From: CAXMMR01 sp963692975
GTDB lineage: Bacteria > Pseudomonadota > Alphaproteobacteria > Acetobacterales > Acetobacteraceae
DNA length: 64,000 nucleotides
Direction of reading: 5' to 3'
Assembly (NCBI GenBank): GCA_963692975.2
Contig: CAXMMR010000025.1
Coordinates: 52,744 to 116,743, forward strand
Part shown: positions 17,930 to 28,839 of the stretch, in pieces
Layout of the letters: the number at the start of each line of letters is the position of its first letter
Position numbering within the stretch: position 1 is the first letter of the stretch
Made by a program: the position numbers and the translations under genes
Notes under the pieces: model-generated
The model's database searches: none
The model's input: the letters and a program-made list of their open reading frames with translations, nothing else
Told to the model about the DNA's origin: nothing

Positions 17930-18835
17930 TCAAGGCCACCGCACCTCCGGTGGCAGGCTCATCAGGATCGCCTCGGTATTGCCGCCGGTGCGCAGGCCGA
18001 ACAGCGTGCCGCGGTCGTGCAGCAGGTTGAACTCCACGTAGCGGCCGCGACGCACGAGCTGGTGGTCGCGCTCGGCCTCGGTCCAGGGTTCCACAGCCCG
18101 CCGCTGTACAATCTTGCTGTATTCGGCGCAGAACGCGACGCCGACGTCGCGGGTGAGGGCGAAATCCGCCGCGGCGTCGCCGCTGTCGAAGTGATCATAG
18201 AAGATGCCGCCGAGGCCGCGCGTCTCGCCCCGGTGCGGCAGGTAGAAGTAGGCGTCGCAGGCGGCCTTGAAGCGTGGGTAGTAGGCCGGGTCGTGCCGGT
18301 CGCAGGCGGCGCGGAAGGCGGCATGGAAGTCGGCTGCGTCCTGCAGCGCTTCCGGCGCCTCGGGTTGCATCGGCGTGATGTCGCCGCCGCCGCCGAACCA
18401 GCCGCGCCGTGTCACCAGCATGCGGGTGTTCATGTGCGCCGCCGGTACGCGCGGGCTCTGCATGTGCGCAACGACGCTGATGCCCGAGGCCCAGAAGCGC
18501 GGGTCCTCGGCGGCACCCGGGATCTGGCCGCGGAACTCGGGGCTGAACTCGCCGAGCACGGTCGAGACGTTGACGCCGACCTTCTCGAACACCCGGCCGC
18601 GCATCAGGCTCATCACCCCGCCGCCGCCGGGGCTGCCGTCCTCGGTCGGTCGCGCCCAGGCGCGCTGTTCGAACCGACCGGCCGGACGGTCGGCGAGCGG
18701 GCCCGCATGCGCGGCCTCGATCGCCTCGAACGAGGCGCAGAGGCGGTCTCGCAGGCTCTCGAACCAGGCGCGGGCGGCATCCTGCAGCCCGGCATGGGGC
18801 GGCAGCTCGGCGTGATCTGTCATCGCCCCCAACAT
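17930..18835 (-). CDS. hemF: Oxygen-dependent coproporphyrinogen III oxidase
   Basis: Oxidatively decarboxylates coproporphyrinogen III to protoporphyrinogen IX, feeding haem and bacteriochlorophyll synthesis. The 301 residues (297 from the second Met) contain GGGGVMSLMRGRVFEKVGVN, the RRGWFGGGGDITP loop, YFYLPHRGETRGLGGIFYD and VRRGRYVEFNLLHDRGT. The protein ends at PPEVRWP. Oxygen dependence fits the acsF-based pathway further on. It is divergent from petB. Confidence 0.95.
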   Translation of the reverse strand: MLGAMTDHAELPPHAGLQDAARAWFESLRDRLCASFEAIEAAHAGPLADRPAGRFEQRAWARPTEDGSPGGGGVMSLMRGRVFEKVGVNVSTVLGEFSPEFRGQIPGAAEDPRFWASGISVVAHMQSPRVPAAHMNTRMLVTRRGWFGGGGDITPMQPEAPEALQDAADFHAAFRAACDRHDPAYYPRFKAACDAYFYLPHRGETRGLGGIFYDHFDSGDAAADFALTRDVGVAFCAEYSKIVQRRAVEPWTEAERDHQLVRRGRYVEFNLLHDRGTLFGLRTGGNTEAILMSLPPEVRWP

Positions 18836-19040
18836 AGCCTCGCCCCAGTGCTCCCGGCAGGTGCCGGCTCCGTTGCAGGTTGAGCCAGGCCTCCTTACTA
18901 TATTATGTGATGAAACGGGCGCTGCCGTATGGGTGGCCCCGGCTCTGGCGCATCCGTCGCGCCGTCGGTCGGTCGATCCGCCCGTCAGTGCGAGGGTTCG
19001 CCGGCGCGCACGCGATGCTGGTGGTCAAGGAACCCGTCGG

Positions 19041-20327
19041 ATGGCCGGTCTACATAAGAGCGACTTCAAGAACCCGGTGATCAACTGGGTCGATACTCGG
19101 CTGCCCGTGTTCACGATGATCCAGAAGGAATACGGCACTTTTCCGACGCCGAAGAACTTCAATTATTTCTGGAATTTCGGCGCGCTGGCGATGATCAACC
19201 TGGTGATCATGATCGCCACCGGCATCTTCCTGGCGATGAACTACACGCCGAACACCAACCTCGCCTTCGACAGCGTCGAGCGCATCATGCGCGACGTGAA
19301 CTATGGCTGGCTGATCCGCTACGTGCACGCCAACGGCGCGTCCATGTTCTTCATCGTCATCTACACGCACATCTTCCGCGGCCTCTATTACGGCTCCTAC
19401 AAGGCGCCGCGCGAGCTGCTGTGGATGACCGGCGTGGTGCTGTTCCTGCTGCTGATGGCGACCGCGTTCATGGGCTACGTGCTGCCCTGGGGCCAGATGT
19501 CGTACTGGGGCGCGACCGTCATCACCAACCTGTTCTCGGCCATCCCGCTGGTCGGCAATACCATCGTCACCTGGCTGTGGGGTGGCTTCTCGGTCGACAA
19601 CCCGACGCTCAACCGGTTCTTCTCGCTGCACTACCTGCTGCCGTTCGTGATCACCGGCGTGGTCTTCCTGCACGTCGTCGCGCTGCACATCACCGGCTCG
19701 AACAACCCACTCGGCATCGACGTCAAGAGCCCGCAGGACACCGTGCCGTTCCATCCATACTACACGATGAAGGACAGCGTCGGCCTCTGCGTCTACCTGC
19801 TGGTGTTCTCGGTGCTGGTGTTCTTCGCGCCGAACTACCTGGGGCATGCGGACAACTACATCCCCGCCAATCCGCTGGTGACGCCGAACGAGATCGTGCC
19901 GGAGTGGTACTTCCTGCCGTTCTACGCGATCCTGCGCTCGGTGCCGAACAAGCTCGGCGGCGTCGCCTGCATGTTCGGCTCGATCGCGCTGCTGTTCGTG
20001 CTGCCGTGGCTCGACACCTCGCCGGTGCGCTCGGCGCGCTTCCGGCCGATCTACCGCAACATGATGGTGCTGCTGGTCATCGCCATGGTGGCGCTCGGCT
20101 TCGTCGGTGCGCATCCGCCCCAGGGTGCGTGGGTGCTGATCGGCCGTATCGCGACGACCTACTACTTCCTGCACTTCCTGGTGCTGCTGCCGCTGCTCGG
20201 CAAGATCGAGCGGCCGCTGCCGCTGCCGGAGAGCATCAGCCGTCCGGTGCTCGGACCGCGGCCGCCGCGTGGTGGCGGCGGGCCGTTGCCGAGCGGTGCG
20301 ATCGCCAAGCCGATGGAGAAGATCTGA
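19041..20327 (+). CDS. petB: Cytochrome b subunit of the bc1 complex
   Basis: 428-residue integral membrane subunit of ubiquinol:cytochrome c oxidoreductase. It has the N-terminal NYFWNFGALAMINLVIMIATG helix, haem-ligand His residues in YVHANGASMFF and LHVVALHITGSNNP, the MGYVLPWGQMSYWGATV Qo-site segment and the PEWYFLPFYAIL motif. The start at MAGLHKSD follows AAGGAA; the longer open frame upstream is not cytochrome-b-like. No Rieske gene precedes it. The stop overlaps the petC start by one base. Confidence 0.97.
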   Translation: MAGLHKSDFKNPVINWVDTRLPVFTMIQKEYGTFPTPKNFNYFWNFGALAMINLVIMIATGIFLAMNYTPNTNLAFDSVERIMRDVNYGWLIRYVHANGASMFFIVIYTHIFRGLYYGSYKAPRELLWMTGVVLFLLLMATAFMGYVLPWGQMSYWGATVITNLFSAIPLVGNTIVTWLWGGFSVDNPTLNRFFSLHYLLPFVITGVVFLHVVALHITGSNNPLGIDVKSPQDTVPFHPYYTMKDSVGLCVYLLVFSVLVFFAPNYLGHADNYIPANPLVTPNEIVPEWYFLPFYAILRSVPNKLGGVACMFGSIALLFVLPWLDTSPVRSARFRPIYRNMMVLLVIAMVALGFVGAHPPQGAWVLIGRIATTYYFLHFLVLLPLLGKIERPLPLPESISRPVLGPRPPRGGGGPLPSGAIAKPMEKI

Positions 20328-21085
20328 TGCGCCGACTGACGGTGGCGCTCGCTGCCGGCGCCGCCATGCTGGCCGGCCCGGCGCTGGCCCAGGAGAGCAC
20401 GCCGCCGCTGCCGCACGAGCAATGGAGCTTCTCCGGGCCGTTCGGCACCTACGACCGGGCCTCGGCGCAGCGCGGCTTTCAGGTGTACAAGGAGGTCTGC
20501 TCGTCCTGCCACTCGATGAAGCTGATGTCCTACCGCAACTTGGAGGGCATCGGGCTCGACGCGGCGCAGGTTCGCGCCATCGCATCAACGGTGACGGTTC
20601 CAGGCGGCACCAACGACAACGGCGACCCGATCACCCGCAACGGCTTGCCCTCGGACCATTTCGCCTCGCCGTTTCCGAACGACAAGGCGGCTCGAGCGGC
20701 CAATAATGGAGCGCTGCCGCCCGACCAGTCGCTGCTGGAAAAGGCCCGCGAAGGGGGCGCCAACTATCTCGATGCCATCCTGAACGGCTATCGTGATCCT
20801 CCGCCGGGCGTGAAAGTGCCGGACGGGCTCTACTATAACGTCTATTTCCCCGGCCATAACATCCACATGCCGCAGCCGCTGCATGACGGGCAGGTGACCT
20901 ACGCCGATGGCACGCCCGCGACCATCAACCAGATGTCGAAGGACGTCGTGACGTTCCTGACCTATGCCGCCAATCCTGAGATGGAGCAGCGCAAGCGCAT
21001 GGGCGTGCGCATCGTGTTGTTCTTTGCGGTGATGTCGGGCCTGACCTATGCGGTCAAACGCAAGGTTTGGAGCGACGCGCACTGA
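20327..21085 (+). CDS. petC: Cytochrome c1
   Basis: 252 residues: signal peptide to about ALA-Q22, haem c motif CSSCH (C58, C61, H62), and a Met-containing axial-ligand region near the C-terminus (NIHMPQPLHD). A C-terminal membrane anchor (GVRIVLFFAVMSGLTYAVKRKVW) follows. It passes electrons from the Rieske centre to soluble or membrane cytochrome c. In phototrophic membranes it completes cyclic electron flow with the reaction centre. Translationally coupled to petB. Confidence 0.97.
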   Translation: MRRLTVALAAGAAMLAGPALAQESTPPLPHEQWSFSGPFGTYDRASAQRGFQVYKEVCSSCHSMKLMSYRNLEGIGLDAAQVRAIASTVTVPGGTNDNGDPITRNGLPSDHFASPFPNDKAARAANNGALPPDQSLLEKAREGGANYLDAILNGYRDPPPGVKVPDGLYYNVYFPGHNIHMPQPLHDGQVTYADGTPATINQMSKDVVTFLTYAANPEMEQRKRMGVRIVLFFAVMSGLTYAVKRKVWSDAH

Positions 21086-21092
21086 GCGGCAA

Positions 21093-21959
<867 letters not shown>

Positions 21960-21960
21960 G

Positions 21961-22137
21961 ATGGGCGAGGTCGTGAACCTCCATCGCGAGCGCAAGCGGA
22001 TGGAGAAGCAGCAGAGCGTCAGCAAAGCCGCAGGTAATCGGGCCAAGTTCGGACGCACCGCGGCGGAGAGAGCCTCCGTACTCAAAGCTGAGGCGAGCCG
22101 GGATCGAGTTCTGGATGGCGCTAAGGTCGAGAAGTAA
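21961..22137 (+). CDS. DUF4169 family small protein
   Basis: A short gene of 58 codons, easily missed, starting two bases after the mtnP stop. The peptide begins MGEVVNLHRERKRMEKQQ, continues NRAKFGRTAAERASVLKAEA and ends DGAKVEK. This is the usual DUF4169 pattern (MGDVINLxxxRK..., NRxxFGRTKAE, LDGxxL) in alphaproteobacteria. Function unknown. The sequence is basic, helical and without a membrane segment. Confidence 0.85.
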   Translation: MGEVVNLHRERKRMEKQQSVSKAAGNRAKFGRTAAERASVLKAEASRDRVLDGAKVEK

Positions 22138-22195
22138 GGCCAGGGGCTTTGCCCCTGGACCCCATCAAAGGCGAAGCCTTTGAAATCCCTCTAGT
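22137..22195. repeat. Family A repeat, left half only
   Basis: CCAGGGGCTTTGCCCCTGG and CAAAGGCGAAGCCTTTG directly after the DUF4169 stop codon, in a 124-nt gap between convergent genes. No inverted right half. Confidence 0.8.
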
Positions 22196-22261
22196 GTTCA
22201 TGATGCACGTGCGAGGTTGGTGCGATGGACAATGGGGCCAAATCGCTTCGCCAAGCTTCCT

Positions 22262-22522
22262 TTACTGCACGTAGGCGCAATGCTGGATGTGGCGGATCTC
22301 GCCGGGGCTGATCAGCAGGGCCGAGCCAACCCGGACGGAATGGAGCCGGCCCTCGATCTCGCGCTTCCAGAAGTCGAGGAACTTGGTAAGCACGGGGTAG
22401 CCCGGCGCCAGGTCGAGTTCCTGCCAGATAAATGTCTGCAGCACTGCCGGGTTGTCCGGCAGGTGGTAAAGGATCTCGGCCGTTGTCAGGCGGTAGCTCT
22501 GCAGCTGCAATGCGAGGCTCAT
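22262..22522 (-). CDS. Usg-like family protein
   Basis: 86 residues matching the short Usg family found near tryptophan or other genes in alphaproteobacteria: LQSYRLTTAEILYHLPDNPAVLQTFIWQ, DLAPGYPVLTKFLDFWKREIEGRLHSVRV. The role is unknown. The start MSLALQ was chosen because family members begin just before the LxxYRLTTAEI motif. Confidence 0.85.
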   Translation of the reverse strand: MSLALQLQSYRLTTAEILYHLPDNPAVLQTFIWQELDLAPGYPVLTKFLDFWKREIEGRLHSVRVGSALLISPGEIRHIQHCAYVQ

Positions 22523-22606
22523 CGGGCATCTCCGGCGTTCGGCACCTGCCGATGATGCCGCCAGGAACTTCGTCATCGCAACGTAAAACCGAGCTATTGC
22601 AGCGAC

Positions 22607-22633
22607 TTATCACTCCTCGACCGAGAGTGCTGC
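22607..22633. promoter_or_regulatory. Upstream CIRCE-like operator
   Basis: TTATCACTC, a 9-base spacer, then GAGTGCTGC. The 9-9-9 spacing equals the CIRCE consensus (TTAGCACTC-N9-GAGTGCTAA), with 8/9 and 7/9 bases conserved. It lies just upstream of the putative groES -35 box, so it may be a second HrcA-binding site. Confidence 0.7.
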
Positions 22634-22640
22634 CGACGGG

Positions 22641-22669
22641 TTGACACCGCAAAGGTGAACGCCTAGCTC
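22641..22669 (+). promoter_or_regulatory. Putative groESL promoter
   Basis: TTGACA at 22641-22646 and TAGCTC at 22664-22669 with a 17-base spacer, placed between two CIRCE elements. The -10 box is weak, so this is a sequence-based guess. Confidence 0.5.
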
Positions 22670-22670
22670 A

Positions 22671-22697
22671 CTGGCACTCTCAGCTCGAGAGTGCCAG
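22671..22697. promoter_or_regulatory. CIRCE operator (HrcA site) before groES
   Basis: Perfect inverted repeat CTGGCACTC-N9-GAGTGCCAG, about 100 nt before groES and at the expected transcription start. CIRCE is the known binding site of the heat-shock repressor HrcA. Confidence 0.92.
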
Positions 22698-22796
22698 ACG
22701 CCGTTCTGATCCCCATAGGCCTTCAGGCCGGCGGCGGCGGAATGACGGGCTGGCGACAATTGCAGTGACACATCAGATCACCAGGAGTGCTCCGAC

Positions 22797-23114
22797 ATGG
22801 CTCAATTCCGCCCCCTGCACGACCGGGTCGTCGTCCGCCGGATCGACGCCGAAGAGAAGACGCTTGGCGGCATCATCATCCCGGACACCGCCAAGGAGAA
22901 GCCCATGGAAGGTGAGGTTGTCGCGGCCGGCCCCGGCGCGCGCAACGAGCAGGGCGCGCTGACGCCGCTCGAGGTCAAGGCCGGCGACCGGGTGCTGTTC
23001 GGCAAGTGGTCCGGTACCGAGGTGAAGCTTGATGGCGAGGAGCTCCTGATCATGAAGGAGAGCGACATCATGGGCATCGTCGAGGGCAGCCCGGCCATCT
23101 CCAAGGCCGCCTGA
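22797..23114 (+). CDS. groES: Co-chaperonin GroES
   Basis: 105 residues; the heptameric lid of GroEL. Contains FRPLHDRVVVRRIDAEEKTLGGIIIPDTAKEKP (mobile loop) and VLFGKWSGTEVKLDGEELLIMKESDIMGI. CAGGAGTG is placed correctly before the ATG. First gene of the CIRCE-controlled groES-groEL operon. Confidence 0.98.
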   Translation: MAQFRPLHDRVVVRRIDAEEKTLGGIIIPDTAKEKPMEGEVVAAGPGARNEQGALTPLEVKAGDRVLFGKWSGTEVKLDGEELLIMKESDIMGIVEGSPAISKAA

Positions 23115-23156
23115 GCTCTGCCAACCGCTTTTTGCAACGATTGAAGGATTACTGAC

Positions 23157-24794
<1,638 letters not shown>

Positions 24795-24830
24795 TCCGTT
24801 TCGGCCACGCTTCGCTTGCACAGACCAGGA

Positions 24831-24856
24831 GGGCGGCCCGCAAGGTCCGCCCTTTT
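24831..24856 (+). terminator. Intrinsic terminator after groEL
   Basis: GGGCGG stem, short loop, CCGCCC, followed by TTTT, 37 nt after the groEL stop codon. Confidence 0.75.
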
Positions 24857-25060
24857 CTGTGTTCCTGGACGTGTCCCCGGCCGTGTCTCTGCACGCGGTA
24901 TTCGTTGACAGTCCGCCTGGTTTCTGCATCCATATATGTAACAATCGACGCTTTGACTTGCCTTGATGCGCCTCCCTACCGGAGCCTCCAAGTCGACAAA
25001 TGGCACGGTTGTCAGCGGCGGCGCGATCCTTCTCGCGCCCCTTGACGAGGAGAGAGGCGG

Positions 25061-25264
25061 ATGGCGGTCGGCACGGTAAAGTGGTTCAACACCACGAAAG
25101 GCTTCGGCTTCATCATGCCGCAGGATGGCGGCAAGGATGTGTTCGTGCACATCACCGCAGTGCAGGCGGCCGGGCTGCGCGGCCTCAATGATGGGCAGAA
25201 GGTCAGCTACGACGTTGCGATGGAGCGCGGCAAGGCGGCGGCGACGAACCTCAAGCTTGCTTGA
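25061..25264 (+). CDS. Cold-shock family RNA-binding protein
   Basis: 67 residues. A single CSD/OB-fold with the RNP1 motif KGFGFIMPQ and the RNP2 motif DVFVHITAV, starting MAVGTVKWFNTTKGFG. Such proteins melt RNA secondary structure or act as RNA chaperones. GAGGAGAGAGG is a strong ribosome-binding site. Monocistronic, with its own terminator. Confidence 0.97.
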   Translation: MAVGTVKWFNTTKGFGFIMPQDGGKDVFVHITAVQAAGLRGLNDGQKVSYDVAMERGKAAATNLKLA

Positions 25265-25287
25265 GCCATCGTCGCTGACGGAGACGC

Positions 25288-25316
25288 AAGGGCCGCTCCA
25301 GTGGAGCGGCCCTTTT
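25288..25316 (+). terminator. Intrinsic terminator after the cold-shock gene
   Basis: A 12-bp perfect stem (AAGGGCCGCTCC / GGAGCGGCCCTT) with a three-base loop and TT after it. The facing minus-strand gene ends at 25321, so it may work in both directions. Confidence 0.9.
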
Positions 25317-25320
25317 CGTG

Positions 25321-25881
25321 TCAGCCAGCCGACGTGATGGCGTCGTCGGTGCGCGAGACGGCGGCGACGCGGCTGGCGCCTGCCGCCTGCAGGATCGCCT
25401 CGGCACGGGCCCGGCGCTCAGCGTCGCGGGTGTGCACGGCCAGAACAAGCTCACCGCGCGAGGCGGCGGCATTGCGGTCGTCCGTCTGGCTGTCGAGCTC
25501 GGCGCTGTGCAGCGCGTGCACGCCGCCGCCGGCGACCGCCGCGGCGCCGACGGCAGCTGCAACCGCGACCGCAGCCAGGCCGCCGGTCGCGACCACGATG
25601 CCGGCGCCGATCATGCCGGCGCCGGCCGCCGCCATCGAGGTATTCATATTGCGGATCTGAGTGCGGTCGTCGACCGTGTCGGGGTTCTCGGCGCTCTCGT
25701 TCGGCGTCGCGTCGCCGGCTGCGTTGGTCACGTGCGGCAGGCTGAACTCGGCTCGGTCGAAGCCCGCCCGGGTCAGCTCGGCAATTGCGGTCTGCAGCGC
25801 CGCGTCGGACGGGAAGATCGCCTGCACCTCGAGGACGGTGTCGCCAAGCTCGGGGCCCGGCTTGCTGGTCTCTGACGGCAT
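25321..25881 (-). CDS. Hypothetical membrane protein with glycine-zipper segment
   Basis: 186 residues. The N-terminal part (VLEVQAIFPSDAALQTAIAELTRAGFDRAEFSLP) resembles the small alpha/beta domain of YflT-type general stress proteins. A long Gly/Ala membrane segment (AAAGAGMIGAGIVVATGGLAAVAVAAAVGAAAV, about residues 83-117) follows. A second soluble part (GELVLAVHTRDAERRARAEAIL) looks like the same fold repeated. Function unknown. It is convergent with the cold-shock gene. Confidence 0.7.
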   Translation of the reverse strand: MPSETSKPGPELGDTVLEVQAIFPSDAALQTAIAELTRAGFDRAEFSLPHVTNAAGDATPNESAENPDTVDDRTQIRNMNTSMAAAGAGMIGAGIVVATGGLAAVAVAAAVGAAAVAGGGVHALHSAELDSQTDDRNAAASRGELVLAVHTRDAERRARAEAILQAAGASRVAAVSRTDDAITSAG

Positions 25882-25947
25882 GGTTGCGCCCCTCGCTGCA
25901 CGTTGTCGCGTCTCAACGTGGCGTGCTCGGTTGTGTTGCCTCTGGCA

Positions 25948-26176
25948 GCAAGGCGAGGGGCTTTGCCCCTTGACCCCATCGTCACGTGAAGGCGTGCTGC
26001 GCACGACGGCGGAGCCTTTGAATCCCTCTGTCGGTCATTCTCGATGGGCAGGATTGCTGCCGTGGGAAGCAGGATTCATCGGCTTCGCCAAGCAAGAAAG
26101 AACGATATCGGACTCCAGCGGTTGGGGTCTGGGGCCGCGGGCCCCAGCGGGTCCAGGGCAGAGCCCTGGCCTTGCT
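25948..26176. repeat. Family A repeat, full copy in a divergent gap, with nested 27-nt module
   Basis: Fills most of the 318-nt gene-free stretch 25882-26199. Left half: CAAGGGGCTTTGCCCCTTG. The following stem is interrupted by a 27-nt module at 25981-26007 in the opposite orientation to those near 5550 and 40291; GGCGGAGCCTTTG then resumes. Right half: GGGGCCGCGGGCCCC and CCAGGGCAGAGCCCTGG. This is the only copy seen between divergent genes. Confidence 0.8.
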
Positions 26177-26199
26177 AACGTCGCCGGAGAACGTGCTCG

Positions 26200-27630
26200 A
26201 TGTCGAACCCCGTCCAGTCAGCCGTCCGCGCGGCGATCGAGGGGGGTGTCGACCTTGTGGCGGCGTTCAACCGCAGGCGGCTGCCGAAGGTCGACAGCCC
26301 GTTCAGCGTCGGCATCCACAGGCCGATGCGCTCCGAGCTGACGCTGCACGACCTGACCGTCACCGGCGCGATCCCGTCCGGACTGAACGGGCGCTATCTC
26401 AAGATGGGCGCGAACCCGGTGGCGCCCGACCCGGCCGGCCACTGGTTCCTCGGCGACGGCATGGTGCACGGCCTCGCCATTCGCGATGGCCAGGCGTTGT
26501 GGTATCGCAATCGCTGGATCGGCTCGCGCCTGGCGGCGGCGGCACTCGGCCGGCCTGCGGCGCCGGGGCCGCGCCGGGGGCGCAACGACACCGTCAACAC
26601 CAACGTCGTCGATGTCGGCGGGCGCGCCTTTGCGGTGGTGGAGGCGGGCAGCTTCCCGGTGGAGCTCTCCGAGACGTTGGAGGAGCAGCGCTACAATCCG
26701 TTCGACGGGACGCTGGGTGGCTCGTTCAGCGGCCACCCGCATCGCGACCCGCTCACCGGCGAGCACCACGCGATCGCCTATGACGGCAGCATCTGGGATG
26801 CGGTCCGCCATGTCGTCGTCTCAACCGATGGCCGGGTGGTTCGCGACGTGCCGGTCGCGGTCGAGCATGGCCCCTGCATTCACGACAGCGGCCTCACCGC
26901 CCGGTTCGCGATCATCCTCGACCTGCCCGTCACCTTCTCGATGCGTGCGGTGCTGGGCGGCCAGCTGTTTCCGTTTCGCTGGAACCCGGCGCATCGCGCC
27001 CGCGTCGGCCTGCTGCCGCGGCGCGGCGAGGCTGGCAGCGTCATCTGGTGCGACGTCGAGCCGTGCTTCGCCTTCCATGTGGCTAACGCGTTCGATCGCG
27101 ACGATGGGCGGGTGATCCTCGACGTCATCGTCTACCCGACGATGTTTGCCTCGGGCGGCGCCGGGCTGGACGCGCTCGGCCGGTTTGAGCGCTGGACCAT
27201 CGATCCCGTGGCGCGCGGCGTGGCGCGCCAGGTGATCGACCCGACGCCACAGGAGTTCCCCCGCATCGACGAACGCCGTTTCGGCCAGAGCTACCGCACC
27301 GTCTACACCGTGTCCGTGCCGCCCGACGGCGACCCGCAGCTCGCCAGCGCCACCCGGCTCTACAAGCACGACCTGCAGACGGGCGCCCGCCTGGTGCACG
27401 ATTTCGGCGACGGGCATGTGCCGGGGGAGTTCATCTTCGTGCCGGCAAGCGCCGGAGCGGGCGAGGACGAGGGCTGGCTGGTCGGCCTCGTCATCGACAC
27501 GGCGGCCGAGACGACGGACTTCACGATCCTCGACGCGCAGGCCTTCGAAGCGCCGCCGGTCGCGACCGTGCGGCTGCCGCACAGGATACCGCCGGGGTTT
27601 CATGGCAATTGGTTTCCGGAGGGCCAGTAA
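26200..27630 (+). CDS. Carotenoid oxygenase (RPE65/CCD family)
   Basis: 476-residue non-haem Fe(II) dioxygenase that cleaves carotenoid or stilbene-type double bonds. The four expected iron-ligand histidines are visible: His179 (SGHPHRDP), His228 (PCIHDSGLT), His293 (FAFHVANAF) and His468 (GFHGNW). The N-terminal LNGRYLKMGANPVAPDP and FLGDGMVHGL blocks are typical. No signal peptide. Its substrate might be a carotenoid made by the crt genes of the photosynthesis cluster, but this is only a guess. Confidence 0.93.
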   Translation: MSNPVQSAVRAAIEGGVDLVAAFNRRRLPKVDSPFSVGIHRPMRSELTLHDLTVTGAIPSGLNGRYLKMGANPVAPDPAGHWFLGDGMVHGLAIRDGQALWYRNRWIGSRLAAAALGRPAAPGPRRGRNDTVNTNVVDVGGRAFAVVEAGSFPVELSETLEEQRYNPFDGTLGGSFSGHPHRDPLTGEHHAIAYDGSIWDAVRHVVVSTDGRVVRDVPVAVEHGPCIHDSGLTARFAIILDLPVTFSMRAVLGGQLFPFRWNPAHRARVGLLPRRGEAGSVIWCDVEPCFAFHVANAFDRDDGRVILDVIVYPTMFASGGAGLDALGRFERWTIDPVARGVARQVIDPTPQEFPRIDERRFGQSYRTVYTVSVPPDGDPQLASATRLYKHDLQTGARLVHDFGDGHVPGEFIFVPASAGAGEDEGWLVGLVIDTAAETTDFTILDAQAFEAPPVATVRLPHRIPPGFHGNWFPEGQ

Positions 27631-28036
27631 GGCCAGGGCTTTGCCCTGGACCCACCAAGGGCCCGCGGCCCTTGGATCCCGTTAGTTCGACCGGCGCTGG
27701 GATCCGCCGGATAGCCGCTCGTGAGCATCTTCAACAAGGCTGCGCGCGGCTGTTTGGCGAAATACCGCAAGATTTCTGAAGGTCGTCATAGGGAACGGGA
27801 GGGGTAACTCACGTCATTTTCTATCAAGGATAGTGTTTTATATCAATGGTTTATGAAAATCTTGCCTATAGGCAAGATTTCAGGACCATTGCGGACAGGC
27901 TGACCTCAGATCATTGTTAACACGCTTAGCGCGTCGTCCCGATCGGGATCCAAGGCCTCCCGGCTCTTGATGGCGGGACCCCATCGCACAGGTTCGATGG
28001 GGTCCCGTCCAGGGCAAAGCCCTGGTCTTCCTAAGC
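27630..28036. repeat. Family A repeat, widely split copy with AT-rich centre
   Basis: Covers the 417-nt gene-free gap between the convergent carotenoid oxygenase and folE. The left half at 27630-27682 has CCAGGGCTTTGCCCTGG and CCAAGGGCCCGCGGCCCTTGG. The right half at about 27950-28036 is inverted, with a GGGACCCCATCG/CGATGGGGTCCC stem and CCAGGGCAAAGCCCTGG. About 260 nt of unusually AT-rich sequence lies between, including the second 38-nt repeat. No gene or RNA is recognisable there. Confidence 0.75.
27841..27878. repeat. 38-nt dispersed repeat with perfect palindrome, copy 2
   Basis: Palindrome ATCTTGCCTATAGGCAAGAT at 27859-27878, extended here to 24 bp by flanking AA/TT (27857-27880). An outer AATGGT/ACCATT pair lies at 27845-27850 and 27885-27890. 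34 of 38 bases match copy 1 at 17812. Confidence 0.85.
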
Positions 28037-28047
28037 GCTGGCCTTCC

Positions 28048-28719
28048 TCAGACGGCTTCCCCCAGCGGGCGATTGCCGATCATCGCCATCAGCTCTCGGC
28101 GGGTTTCGGGATTGGTGCGGAAGGCGCCGAGCATGCGGCTGGTGACCATGGTGACGCCGCTTTTGTGGACGCCGCGGGTGGACATGCATTGGTGCGCCGC
28201 CTCGATCACCACCGCGGTGCCGCGCGGCTGCAGCACGTCGTTGATGGTGTCGGCGATCTGGGCGGTGAGGCGCTCCTGGATCTGCAGGCGCTTGGCGTAG
28301 GCGTCGACGATGCGGGCGAGCTTGGAGATGCCGACGACGCGCCGGCCGGGCAGGTAGGCGACGTGGGCGCGGCCGATGATCGGCGCCATGTGGTGCTCGC
28401 AGGTGCTCTCCAGGCGGATGTCGCGCAGCAGGACGATCTCGTCGTAGCCGTCGACCTCCTCGAAGGTGCGCTCGAGCAGCAGCACAGGGTCGTGCCGGTA
28501 GCCGGCGAAGAGCTCGCCGTAGCTGCGGGCGACGCGGTCTGGCGTGTCGCGCAGGCCTTCCCGGTCCGGGTCGTCGCCGGCGAAGCGGAGGAGGGTGCGC
28601 ACGGCGGCGTGAACCTCCTCAAGGCTCGGACCGGGCAGCGCCGCCGGCTCGACCGACGGCGAACCGGCTGGCGGCTCGCCTGATGGAGCCCGGCCGTGAT
28701 GCGTGTCGGGTGGCGTCAT
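28048..28719 (-). CDS. folE: GTP cyclohydrolase I (FolE1)
   Basis: 223 residues. Opens the GTP imidazole ring to give dihydroneopterin triphosphate, first step to tetrahydrofolate. Zinc ligands are seen in STCEHHMAP (Cys, His) and AAHQCMSTRG (Cys). Other family blocks are REGLRDTPDRVARSYGELFAGY, VGISKLARIVDAYAKRLQIQERLT and MVTSRMLGAF. The start MTPPDT has GAGGGA upstream; an upstream Met at 28752 is possible. The first ~38 residues are a variable Pro-rich leader. Confidence 0.96.
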   Translation of the reverse strand: MTPPDTHHGRAPSGEPPAGSPSVEPAALPGPSLEEVHAAVRTLLRFAGDDPDREGLRDTPDRVARSYGELFAGYRHDPVLLLERTFEEVDGYDEIVLLRDIRLESTCEHHMAPIIGRAHVAYLPGRRVVGISKLARIVDAYAKRLQIQERLTAQIADTINDVLQPRGTAVVIEAAHQCMSTRGVHKSGVTMVTSRMLGAFRTNPETRRELMAMIGNRPLGEAV

Positions 28720-28839
28720 GATCCGTTCCCTCGATGAGGTACGTGGTAGCATGCTGGCGGCGTGCCAAGCGGCGCGCGGCGAGTGAGCTTGGCCGAATGC
28801 TACCAGCCTAGCGGTATTGGCCGATCGCTTGGCCGAAGG

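Noticed and set aside
17930..17960. HemF seems to stop early (RWP) compared with E. coli HemF
   Set aside because: Total length is about the same as E. coli because of a longer N-terminus, and I recall alphaproteobacterial HemF proteins ending here. Not enough to call it truncated.
18861..19040. Upstream extension of cytochrome b or a Rieske remnant
   Set aside because: Translation shows no CTHLGC or CPCHGS-like motif; cytochrome b begins at 19041.
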